This document shows, in pieces, positions 24,461 through 35,183 of a DNA stretch of 64,000 bases. Position 1 is the first letter of the stretch; each line of letters opens with the position of its first letter. The notes beneath the pieces were generated by a model. It was not told the DNA's origin. It was given only the letters and a program-made list of their open reading frames with translations, and ran no database searches. The stretch is from Paramyrothecium sp. XJ0827 (lineage: Eukaryota; Ascomycota; Sordariomycetes; Hypocreales; Stachybotryaceae), in assembly GCA_020881915.1 (NCBI GenBank), contig JAJFPB010000009.1, forward strand, positions 682,001 through 746,000, read 5' to 3'. A program made the translations under genes and the position numbers.

Positions 24461-27303
24461 TTAGAGGCACTGCCAGTAGTAGTCGTTCTGCCAAGTGCAG
24501 CTGGAACCAGAAGCGCACAGGAAGTTGCCGTTGTACTCAACACCACCGCACTGTCCGTACTTGGCGACGGTCTTGGCCACAGGCAGGCTCTGGATCTTGG
24601 CAGCGGCATGCTCGGAAGCGACCACGATGTAAGCGGAGGGGTTGGTGGTGACCATGCCAGGGAAGATGGAGGCGTCAACGACAAAGAGGTTGTCGGTACC
24701 GTAGACCTTGGTGTTCAGGTCGACGACGGAGTCACCACCGCCCTTGCGGCCATCCTTGGTACCCAGCTTGTTGGTACCAATCCAGTGGTTAGCACGGCGG
24801 TTGGAGGGATCGACTTGCATCTATTGGCAGTTAGCGGCAATTCTAGCCTTGGAGCACAACGTAACTCACCTTCTCGACGTGTTCGCGAATCGAAATGCCG
24901 GCGGCTGGGTACTCAAATTTGAGGTTCTTGACGTTCTTAAGTGTGTTCTGCAGGGTCTCGAGACTCTTAATGACGGCTTCTCTGTCGTTGTCGTTGCGAA
25001 GGTAAGGGTGGGTGGAGACGACCGTGTTCAGAGCAGTGGAAATGGTCATTCTGCCCCTGGAGACAGCACCACGGCCGAGGTACTGACTGATAACCATGGC
25101 CTCTGTGTTTGTGTCAGTGATCTGCAGGATAGATGGAAGGTCTGGGGGTACACACTGCCATCGGGAATACCAAGGCCGTCGTTGCCCTCGACACGAGCCG
25201 TGTATTGGATCGAGCGGATGATGTTGTCGGCGCCACGAACTTCATCAAAGAAGAGAGGACCAATGTTAGGGGCGGCCTGGGCGAGAATTCCGGATCGCTT
25301 GCCTGGTAATTGTGAGTTCATTGTTGAGGCGTGTACACTTGGGAACTACGTACTGAGATAAGCGGTCTTATCGGCCTCGATGGGCTTCGTCCAGGACTCG
25401 TAAAAGTCGTAATGAACGACGTCTGGGTGAGAGATGATGATGTCGGTCTACCAATCGATTAGATTTGATCAACCAAGAAATCGGTTTCAGCCTTACGTTG
25501 GTATGATCCTCTAGGTTGTAACCGACGGGGAGGTTGATCCACTCCCTTTCGGAGATCATGGTGGGACCATCGGTCGAGTTCTTGACGTTACCCAGCTGGT
25601 CCTTGGGGCCAATGCCACCTGGATTATGTTAGATTGTTTCGTTTCACGTTTCACTGAATGCTTACTTCGGAGAAGAATCTTGGCACTGCCAAAGGTACCG
25701 GCAGAGAGAATCACTCGCCCAGAAACAGGAGTCACGTTGACAGTGCCCTTGTATCCGTCACCTCCATAGTTCTCAACCTCGACTCCAGTGATGTGACCGC
25801 CTTGTCGGACCACGCGCTTGACTTGGGTGTTGGTCCAGAGATCAAAGTTGGTTCGTTTGTCGGCTGACACAAGGTAGGTAGCCAGAGGTCCGCCGCGCTC
25901 ACCACCCGAGAACATGAAGGGGCCGGCACCGTAAGTGCGGTTCTTCTGTGCGGGGACGTTGTTGAGGTTGGCAGATGTCCAGCCTCCGGCCTTGAGTCCA
26001 TTGGACAAGACGTTGAAGCCCTGCTGGTAGTAAGTCTTTCCGTCCGTCGAAGGCACGGTAGTACCAGCAATGCGTGAGAAGACTCTGTTTGTCGCAGACT
26101 GAATGTCGCTGGCCTTCCATCCCGAGGGGAAGTTGTAATCCCAGTCAGCAGGGTTGGGCTTCCACCAAAGTCCAGCATTAACAGCAGTGCCACCACCCAG
26201 GACGCAGCCAGCCATTTGGTCAGTGTCACGGCATGCAACACCAGCAGAGTCTTTCCAGATCTGGTTGCAGAGACCAGGAACGTCGAATCGAGTCAGGCTA
26301 GTTCCCTCGAGCCATGTAGGCTTCAGCTTGCCCAGCCAGCGGCCGGTTGAGGGGGGTCCCTTCTCAATGAGCAGCACCTTCTTGCCAGACTCACTAAGTT
26401 TGTCAGCAATGGGTATTCCACCAGCGCCGCCACCAACAACAATGTAGTCATAGCTCGTTCCGGTGGGAACAGGGATGCCAGTGCCCTCGGGAGGGGCCGT
26501 TGAGGAGGGCACAGCAGAGGAAGTCTGAGTTCCGCAAGAACCCTTCACGACCCTAGTAGGAAGGCCGGACCAGGTGCTGTACTGGGCATGAAGACCCGAT
26601 GCATCAATTTCACCGCCCCAAAGACCGAAGTAGTCATGCTGCGCGAAGACGGCAGTATCAATGCAGCTTGGGTTGGCCGGGAGGGTGCTGCTGTAGGCCC
26701 AGCTGAGGAACATGCCATCGTCATCGTTGGTAGGGTTGCTGCCCGAGACGCCCTGGTAGTTCCAAGCAAGACAGCCCTCGCATTTGTAGACAACCCTGAA
26801 GCCTGTGGCGGTGACTGATGAGCTGATTTGGGATATTCTGGCAGTGGCCAGGTAGTTATCGGGATTCTCGTAAGCTGGAGCCCACTTCAGACTGGTGAGG
26901 ACTTCATTGCCGCTTGGGTAAGCCATAACAATTGGCGCATTTCGCATGCTTCCGCCAAGTGATATCGCACACCAACCACTTCCTTGGCAGTCCTACAGCT
27001 TTCAGTAATGCATCAAATGGCTTGGTGCGTGAGAGATCTTACCAGAACACCGATGAATTCTGAAGCGGCAACGGTACGAGCGTTTGCAGGGTAAGTGAAT
27101 CCTACTCGTAGAGTTTCCTGTGGGTTCGTCCATGACTGGAAGGTGATGCCGGTGCCGGCATCCGTGTATGGCTCGGGTCCGATAGCTTGAGCGGAGACAT
27201 TGCGAATAACTGCAACTCGTCAGTCACGAATGCTTCAGGAGGGCAACGAACAAAACTCACGGGGCGCAAGCGCGAGCAACCAAGCTGATGGCTTGAACAA
27301 CAT
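24461..27303 (-). CDS. cdh: cellobiose dehydrogenase (cytochrome-flavodehydrogenase-CBM1)
   Basis: Secreted flavocytochrome that oxidises cellobiose and passes electrons to lytic polysaccharide monooxygenases. Eight exons: 27303-27261, 27209-27043, 26992-25666, 25618-25497, 25447-25354, 25302-25156, 25102-24870 and 24820-24461; 830 residues, all in phase. Signal peptide; heme b cytochrome domain with Met86 (GGSMRNAP) and His189 (FAQHD) as probable ligands; a Ser/Thr/Pro linker; then a GMC dehydrogenase with the FAD motif VGGGAGG (256-262) and the active-site His (NHWIGTNK) and Asn (TTNPSAY); finally CBM1 ([11 protein letters not shown]...YYWQCL). A C-terminal CBM1 is the layout of class IIA ascomycete enzymes. 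Intact. It works beside the xylanase in lignocellulose attack. Confidence 0.95.
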
Positions 27304-27395
27304 GGCGATGACTCTGTAAGCAGACAGCTTACACCAAACCAATGCTTGACTGGAGAGAGCGAGAGAAGGCGAGAAGGAAGGACAAGAAGTGAAGC

Positions 27396-27401
27396 ATATA
27401 T
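27396..27401 (-). promoter_or_regulatory. TATA-like box of the cellobiose dehydrogenase gene
   Basis: ATATAT core within GATATATGC on the minus strand, about 95 nt upstream of the ATG at 27303. Confidence 0.3.
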
Positions 27402-28941
27402 CTGGCTATTATAGAAATCGGACGCTCAATCGGGCTGCCCAGAAAGGTACGGCCTTGGAACATGCCAGGGGTGTACGATGGTCTGCATCGATTGATAGGA
27501 GGAATTGGCTATTGTCGGAAGCAACCATGCCAGGGGGGTCTCAATGAACGGAAGAAGCGTTGCGTTTGCCAATATGGATGGTTGCAGCAGGTGTGCAGGG
27601 GGATCTCCAATGGTACCAAGCCTGCAATAATACTCGGGAGTTTGGAGTAAGTTGGGTGTCTTGTCGATCTTCCAACGCTTTCGGCTCGGGATGTGGAAAC
27701 AGAAGGATTTTTGGATGCACGTCCAAGGTGTTCCGTTTCATCCAAGCTGTGCTCTTTTTGCCCATTTTGGGTTCTTTGAACATTATTCTCCCAAGACACT
27801 TGCGTCTTCTCTGCGATGGCGAGGACTTCAGATGCCGAACGAGGCGGAAGAAACATCTCGGTGGATGCTCGTCTAAACGTCGCACCCGGAACGGGAAGAC
27901 GGAAGCTAGGCTCCTGGCGTCGAGATCCATGGAGCTTGGCCAGGGAAATGCCACAATCACGCGCCCCTCACCCATAAAAAAGGATCCTCCGAATCTCCGT
28001 ATCTGGCAGAGTCAGATTTACCCCAATCTGCAGGTGTGTCGTCGGCCAACAGGGTGGGATGGCCCTCGGGGGTTGCAAATTGGAGGACCAACAGTGGTTC
28101 TTCTAGCCATTGTTCCTGGAGATCCGGGAGGATGGATTCGTAAGACGCGCGATTTGATTCGTCAATGGTGACCCCGGACATAGTGCTCGGCACCTGGTGA
28201 GGCAATTGAAGCCTGCGAGGCGTCCACACTCCGCATCATATATGCGGTTGCCAAGCCCGCAGACATGATCCCCAAGCGGCAAGACACCCATGTTGCGCCG
28301 CATCTGTCATCGACTGTGGGGTGATGGCATTGCATTCACCGTAGTTGTCGCTCGCTTTGGGCGAAAAGCTCATGATGGAGTTGCGGTGCGTTGGGCAACA
28401 AACCGTGATGCGGCAGATGCAGGATGCTCGAGATGCAGGATGCTCGCGATGCAGGATGTTGGTGATGCAGGAGGGTGACTGAGGTTCGCGTAAGCGGCCA
28501 ACATCCTCAAATCCGGGGAAACTCGGTAGCCTAAATCAGGTCCCCTGGGGAGAACTTTCTGCGCCACAACAGTGGTCAATCTCCAGCAGTAGCTCTTTTC
28601 GCACTGTATTTACTCACTGTACACCGATTACCACGGGACCATTGGTGCCTATCCCACACTGTGCCCCAATATTAGCAACAAATTAACACCAAGCGGCTTC
28701 ACGTCTTCCATCTCGACCCGTTTGCACTTTTGTTTCGCGCACGACCTGCCGAGACAGCCATTCTTGCCACCCATAATCACTCGCTTTGTGCCGTGTAACA
28801 CCCACCACTGGTTGCAATGCTGCGGCCCAGCCCTCACCTGAGCAAGTTTTCGCCTCCGCTATCCTCCTCCTTCAAATCGACCCTCCTCCGTTTGCCCGCT
28901 CCGTGCCCCACGTGCTTCGGGTTCTGGGCCCGAATGCCAAC
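27402..28941. other. intergenic region with a minisatellite
   Basis: Shared upstream region of the divergent cellobiose dehydrogenase and SNM1-like genes. It contains the 16-bp minisatellite at 28415-28475. A 203-codon frame (27560-28171) has no motif and was not called. Confidence 0.5.
28415..28475. repeat. 16-bp minisatellite, nearly four copies
   Basis: Unit agatgcaggatgctcg, two exact copies (28415-28430 and 28431-28446), then a diverged third and a partial fourth. The whole lies in non-coding DNA. Confidence 0.7.
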
Positions 28942-31342
28942 ATGTCCACCTTTGACGGCTGCTTAACCGAGTTTCCGGATATCAGGAGCGAGTGGAACCC
29001 TTGGTCCCCCTTTTAGTCTGTCACAATTACTGATGGTTTACCAGTCGACTTCTTCCGGAGGCAAACCCACTCACACCCTCCACTCGCTTGCTTCCTTAGC
29101 CACGTTCACAGCGACCATTTGGCCGGTCTTGAGAGTTTTCGCTCCCCTTTGTGAGAAGCACCTAACTAGATGGGCTCCAGTTTTGAGCAGATCCTTTAGA
29201 CCATGGGACTCAGCACTGACCTCAAGCCAGTGTCTACTGCTCGGCGGCTACCAGGGAGATACTCCTCCGCCTTGAAAGATACCCCTGTCGCATAAATTAT
29301 GCCAAGGGCATACTAGAAGCGAGGCAGCAGACGTACAAGCATCTGCATAAGGTCTTGGTTAGTCGGTGATAATTTGCATCTCGCCACGAGTTCGCTTGCC
29401 TGACGTTGACTCAGAAACCCTTGCCACTGGAGACACCAACGCAGCTGGAACTGCGGCCTGGCTATCAGATCCAGGTCACGCTTTTTGATGCCAACCACTG
29501 TCCTGGTGCTGTTATGTTTTGTGAGCTGAGCATTATACTGTTGATTGTCAAGCACCGTGACTCATCCATCCGTACACAGTGATCGAAGACACATCGCATG
29601 CTATCCTGTACACTGGCGACATCCGGAGTGAACCCTGGTTCGTCAACTCACTAGCTCGAAATCCCAATCTCATTGAGTACACGTCGGGCATAAAAAAATT
29701 GGACAAATTATACTTGGACACTTCATTTACCCAGGACATTCCATTTCAGACCAAGGCTCAAGGCTTGGCGGAACTGATCCACAAGGTGAAGCAGTATCCC
29801 ACTGATACCATCTTCCATTTTCAAGCTTGGACTTTTGGCTATGAGGATGTCTGGATTGCGTTGTCAAAAGCTCTAAAGACGCGCGTATGTAACCAAGCCG
29901 GTTCTGACATCGTAAATACTGACCAGCAATCAGATTCATGTTGATGACTACAAACTCAAGATCTACAATTCACTCAAGACACGTCCATCGGAAAACCGTT
30001 TCGGTCCTGAGTTACATCTTAGCGCCGAAGCACCAGCTCTAACGGGATTTCTCTGTGGCAACACGCCGCATCCTGGTTGTCTAACTGCCGACCAGGACGT
30101 CCGCCTGCACAGCTGTGAGAAGGGTAATGTGTGTGAGACAGCTCGAAAGCCATCCGTGGTTAAGATCCAACCAATAATAACTCACCTATCCGGTGGTGGC
30201 GATATTCTGGAGATTGGTGTTGGAGGTGGAGGTGACGATTTGAAGCGTGAAGCAGAACTCGACACAGGCCTGCAGAACGACCTTGAAGCCTTAATCAATT
30301 TGTATGTCTCCGGATTTATTGTTTTCGTCAGCAGCTGACCACTACAGTATTCTCTCATCAGAAGAAATCAGCGAGGATGTCCGGCTTGAAATCCAGAAGG
30401 CTCTATCCCGAGCTGCTGCTAGCGGACGCGGCATTGGGTTGAACTTGGATGTGGCATCGTTCGCTGAGGACCTCTCGGCGTCGATTCAAACAGCCATCGA
30501 GGCCATTGCCAAGAAATCTGTTCGAGCTACCATGCAAGAATTACCGTCCAATGTAGAAGCAGAAATATTACCTCGAGTTATTAGATTTCCATACTCGAGA
30601 CACTCATCTTATCCTGAGCTATGCCATTTGGCTGAAATTTTCCAACCCAAGGATATTTGGCCTTGTACTGTTGATGTCGATCAATGGCTGAGAGAAGGTA
30701 ATGGGGCTGAAATCAAACCTTCACGGAGCGTCCAATACTAACGTTTCATTGTCAGGTATTACTATAAAATCATTATTCGGACGATACTGCTCACAACAAG
30801 TTTTTGCGCATGACTTGAAGATGGCAGTGTTGACTGATGAATTGGGCAAAGATCTTGATCAAAGCGATTCTCAGGCGGCTGAGACCCAACAAACGGTCAG
30901 CTCATTTGCAGCGCAGCTATCTTCGCCCATGCTTGAGCCTGTCTCAAGTCCAAGACAAGTTGAAGAGATTGGGATCCCAATTCCGTCCTATGAATCTGAG
31001 ATCAACCACGGTGCACAGCTACCATCAGGCGCAGACGACGATGCTGTTTTTGTTGAAAAAGTTCTCGACGCAGGAGAATCCTTGACTCGGAGCGGGCAAA
31101 ATGAATTGTCGACACGGAAAAGAGCACTTGATGAGTTTCTAGCGGCGGCAGAGGAAGAGCAGGATATTGGAGATTCACAAAAGACAAGCCATTCCGTCAC
31201 GTCCTCCATATCCACACGACACTCTGTTGCGCGATGGAAAGCCTATTATCAGACTCTAGTGAGCGCAACGAACGACGACTGGCAGCCGATAGGATTAATC
31301 TCCACTGATGGCGGACACACTACCTTGGAAGACGAACTCTGA
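28942..31342 (+). CDS. Artemis/SNM1-type DNA repair nuclease (metallo-beta-lactamase, beta-CASP)
   Basis: Nuclear nuclease of the SNM1/Pso2/Artemis group, acting in end processing or crosslink repair. Eight exons: 28942-28987, 29045-29150, 29231-29357, 29415-29520, 29580-29884, 29934-30301, 30348-30697 and 30756-31342; 664 residues. Metal-binding motifs are HVHSDH (35-40), His121 in DANHCPGAV and Asp142 in YTGDIRSEPW; beta-CASP residues include Asp175 (YLDTSF) and His232 (IHVDDY). The C-terminal 200 residues are acidic and low complexity. The first intron (28988-29044) must start with GC (GCGAGT) to join IR to IDFFRRQT; the other introns use GT. A working GC-AG intron is likely because the rest of the gene is clean, but a damaged donor cannot be excluded. 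Confidence 0.88.
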
Positions 31343-32029
31343 GGATGCATGAACCACGCATTGACATTGTGAAGAGCTTTAATAACTCTTGGCAACCAAG
31401 AAAGGCAAATGCCAAGACCTTGTGCAACACATGTACTCTTAGCGGTGGCACTGTAGATTAGCTACTATTCAAATTCGGTCTCATCTCATGAGGCTCCCCC
31501 GTTCTTTATTCATCCTCCCGGCGTTTGGGTTCTTTCATCTCTTGATTCCTTCCTTGTCCGGTCTATAGCCTCAGTCTAGGCAAAGAGGCTGCGTAAGGTA
31601 GCCACATGCCCAGCCGGAAACTTTGCTGCCTCGGGAGACCATCTCTTGTAGTATCTCCAGAGAATACACACCGACAGAAGGGAATTGCACACTCCACTGG
31701 AGTTTTGGCATGTCTGCAGAACCTCCACTGATCGGCAGTCAAGGTCCACTGCCACATTTATGATGGAGATAACGCGGTCATACGGTCGCATCTGATTCGG
31801 CCTACTCCCGTGCCTGCAGACCCGGCAACGTGGTAGGAGAGCCGCTGCCGTTAACAAATGCCACTAATGCAGGCTGCGGTGACTGACAAACACATGTCAA
31901 TGAAGCTACGACAACTGCCATGCATGCGGTGATTTGGCACGCCTTGGCTTGGCATTTTCGTGGAATTGATTGAGAAAAAAAGAAACACGCTTGTTCTAGG
32001 TATCTTATCTACAGAAACGCATTACAATT
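31343..32029. other. intergenic region between convergent genes
   Basis: 3' flanks of the SNM1-like and alcohol dehydrogenase genes. No gene seen. Confidence 0.5.
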
Positions 32030-33247
32030 TTACAGCTTGGTTTGAACCTCCTCATTGGCGAGGACGTAACGGTATCGCGCCTTGCCATCCTCCATGTCCA
32101 CGATGACCTGGTTGGCATCCTTCATGGGCCGCACCTCGACACGAGGCTGGACATTCTTCTCGGCTGCGAGCTGCAGCATCTCGCGGAGCTCTTCGGGAGA
32201 ACCGATGAGAGAGCCCTGCAGCTTGACGCTGCCCTTGACCAGGGCGCCAGCGGGAATCTGGAGCACGCCGTCTTCGGGCAGGCCAACCTGGACCAGGACG
32301 CCGTTTCGTCGCAGCATAGACATGTAACCACCAAGGGGCATCTACATAACGTGTCAGAGAAAGCTAGCAGCACAAAATTCGGGGTGTCCAGGCTTACCTT
32401 TGAAGAAGAGACCGTGCTGATGATGATGTCGAGAGTGCCCTTGTGCTTGGTCGTCCACTCGGCATCATCCTCGGTCGCAATGTAGGCATCGGCGCCCATT
32501 TCCAGGGCATCGTCGGCCTTGTTCGCCCTGCGCGAAATAGCAACGACCTGGTCAGCGCCAAGGGCCTTGGCCCACAAAATAGCAAAGTGGCCAAGACCGC
32601 CAATGCCGACGACGCCAACGCGCTTGCCGGGACCGCAGCCGTTCTGCTTCAGCGGGCTGTAGGTTGTGACGCCGGCGCACATCATGGGGGCGGCGTGCTC
32701 GGAGGGGATCGAGTCGGGGATCTTGATGACGAAGTGCGACGGGGAGCGGTTGTAGAGCGCGTAGCCGCCCTGGGCGATGTCGCCGGTGTAGTGCTTGCCC
32801 TGGTAGGTGCCGACCCATTTCTTGGTGCAAGCGTTCTCGGCGCCAGCGGCGCAGTCCTCGCAGGGCCCTTCGCGGCCGAGGCACGAGTCGCACTGGGCGC
32901 CGACACCGACACGGTCGCCGACCTTCAGGCCGTTGGCAACCTGCGAGCCGGCGCGGACGACGGTACCGATGATCTCGTGGCCGACGCAGGCTGGGTAGGT
33001 GGTGGGACCCTGCAGTTCCATGGTCAGCAAGATGTCCAGCAATCATGGAGGCAAGCAAGCAAGCACTCACCCAGCCACTTCGGAGAGTGTGCATATCGGA
33101 GCCGCAGACACCGCAGTGAGAGATCTTGATATCGACGTCGGTCTCCTCCCACTTCTTGGGCTGGAACTCAGTCCAGACCATGTTGCCATTGGCTGCCTCC
33201 TTGTCCAGGCCAACCCAGCCCTCAAACTTGTAATCTTCACCGGCCAT
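32030..33247 (-). CDS. NADP-type zinc alcohol dehydrogenase (ADH6/cinnamyl alcohol dehydrogenase-like)
   Basis: Medium-chain dehydrogenase that reduces aldehydes or oxidises alcohols in the cytosol. Exons 33247-33071, 33009-32398 and 32341-32030; 366 residues, all introns phase 0. Catalytic zinc ligands: Cys45 (HCGVCGSD) and His70/Glu71 (GHE). Structural-zinc Cys cluster 99-120. Rossmann motif GVVGIGGLGHFA with AISRRANK after the second strand; the Ser-Arg-Arg there points to NADP(H). An upstream GTG-started extension of the frame exists, but the ATG at 33247 matches the family start. Close relatives act on cinnamyl and other aromatic aldehydes, which would suit a lignocellulose degrader, but the substrate is not established here. 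Confidence 0.93.
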
Positions 33248-33861
33248 CTTGTCAATTGGTGGGTCTGGTGTAAGAATTTGCTTCACAGAAGTCGTTGATT
33301 GCGGGAGAACTCGTCTTTCGTAATCCTGTAAATGGCTTCCGTCCCATCCAACAGACGAGGCCGTCTACTTATACGCGCCCTTCAACCCCGAATCCCCGAA
33401 CTCGCAATGACATAAAAATTCCATGCATTTCTGCTTGATAAGAAACCCCATCAGCGGCGCGATTTGTGGGACTAGCGAGACGAGGAGGGAAGAAAAAAAC
33501 TCGGCATCATGGCGAATTGCCTCTCTTCTGCCAAGACCAGAGATAGAAGAGGAGCTAGAAACCGGTACTAAAAAAATTCTAGCGAGCTACAAGCCGGCGC
33601 TAATCGTCTAGTGCGGCACTTGAGCCACGTTACTGCATGACGTTGGTAGCGGATCGACCCGCAAATTCAGGGGCATGCCTGATGAAAGATCTGAGAGCGA
33701 ACACACTCGCGGACAATGACCCGAGGCAACAATAGCGCGCAGTAAGTAGCTTAAGAGTAGGATGAGGATTTTGGAATGCTCAAATGAGATCTACGGGGGC
33801 GCGGATTTCGCTGAGACCAATATTCCTCCCCTGCAAGAAAGAACAATTGACGAAATCTCAG
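33248..33861. other. alcohol dehydrogenase upstream region
   Basis: No gene recognised. TATA-like box at 33368-33373. Confidence 0.45.
33368..33373 (-). promoter_or_regulatory. TATA-like box of the alcohol dehydrogenase gene
   Basis: TATAAG on the minus strand, about 125 nt upstream of the ATG at 33247. Confidence 0.4.
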
Positions 33862-34200
33862 ATGCTAGAGGTGCATAGCAACGATTTCGTCATGATGGTA
33901 AGCTTGTGGATCGAATGGACGGATTTCTGATATAACCACTTCTAACAATTGCAAATCATCTAGAATGGTGCTGGAATCGAGGAAGGTTCGCCGGCTATTA
34001 GGCCGGACTTAGAGCTGCGAGTGGATGTGCTTCCCTTGTCGCCGCGGCAATTGAACGGACCTGAACCCGCTAAGTTAGCATTTCGAATCGCGGAAATTAG
34101 TAATACACTACTAGTCCTGGGTGTCTCGCGGCAAGCCTCTTACGGTAAGAAGGATGAACTCCAGCAGCTACTTCAATTTGGCCAGATTCACGTGGAATAG
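33862..34200 (+). CDS. unrecognised small two-exon gene or gene remnant
   Basis: Not recognised. An ATG at 33862 opens a 36-nt exon followed by a textbook fungal intron at 33898-33963 (GTAAGC donor, TTCTAAC branch point, TAG acceptor). The second exon, 33964-34200, is open and in phase, giving 90 residues with an ordinary soluble composition (RPDLELRVDVLPLSPRQL, then AFRIAEISNTLLVLGVS). A different frame just downstream also looks coding (ARFTWNRAKPTTIEIR, then VWYIGAPLE) up to a GTAAGG donor at about 34322, followed by stops. The piece may therefore be the surviving part of a longer decayed gene. It lies immediately upstream of the HET gene. Confidence 0.35.
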
Positions 34201-35183
34201 AGCAAAACCAACCACAATTGAGATCCGTATACCTACCTCAGTTTGGTACATCGGTGCTCCTTTGGAGTCACCTAAGTCAGCGAGTATTGTCTGGCATAAG
34301 TACGAGACGATGCTGACGAAGTAAGGTGTATGCTTGACATGACGACATAGGTATTAACGCTTCCAGGAGCTTGGAAATAGCATCCGAGTGGGAAAACAAC
34401 TAGAATTCCATACACCGTCTCAGGTAGAAACGAGCTTATTCCTGTACGCGGGTAAAAGCTCTGTGGGGATGGATGGCATGACCTTGACACTCATCGGCAC
34501 CACCGTAAGGAACTTAGCACAAGCTGGATGTTTTCCAATGCAATGTGAAATATTGAGGGATTATATCAATATCAAATGTCTGGCTTGTCAAGATACACTA
34601 AACCGACCGCAGTACTTCGATTTGTCCTATGTTAGCTTTGCGAGGACTGGACCGATATTGTGATAAGCGCACTACCGCAGCATGAGGTCCCAACGTCGCA
34701 GCTGAGATACAGAGCAACAGGTTCCATGCAGTGTATCTACTACTGGGAATGTCACAACTAGGAGCTATTAAAGATTGTCAATTTGATTACTCTCAAAACA
34801 AAAGAGTACCAATAATATTGAATCTAACACTCTTGGGTTTAAAGCTTTTACAAGTTGTGTAATGATTTCTTCTTAGATCTAATTGCCAATAATACTGGAG
34901 AGTAAAGTTTTCATTCTGCTCTCCTTTGCCCTTCGCTTTGCTAGGTCAAATTGCAGGTAGTTCTTGCGGTGTCGCATCTGTTGTTATGGATATTTCATTT
35001 GGAGTTATGGCCAAGTTCTGGTGTTTTGCTTACCCCTCATCACCATACTGGGGTGACAGTCTTGGCGGTATCAAGATGGCACAATGCGTGTAGTGATTGT
35101 GAGGAACTTCACCACGGCAAAGTCACCTTCCGACATTGTCCTGGTGCTCCGTACGGCCCTGTTACAACGACAGGAGCGTGGCC
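34201..35183. other. probable gene relic and HET upstream region
   Basis: Frame fragments at 34201-34324 and 34388-34663 share one phase and are separated by stops and splice-like signals. No family recognised. From about 34690 on nothing is seen. Confidence 0.35.

Noticed and set aside
27560..28171. 203-codon plus-strand frame between cellobiose dehydrogenase and the SNM1-like gene
   Set aside because: No motif, odd composition, lies in a divergent promoter region.
28415..28475. Considered as a CRISPR-like or regulatory repeat array
   Set aside because: Directly abutting 16-bp units without spacers in a eukaryotic genome; an ordinary minisatellite.
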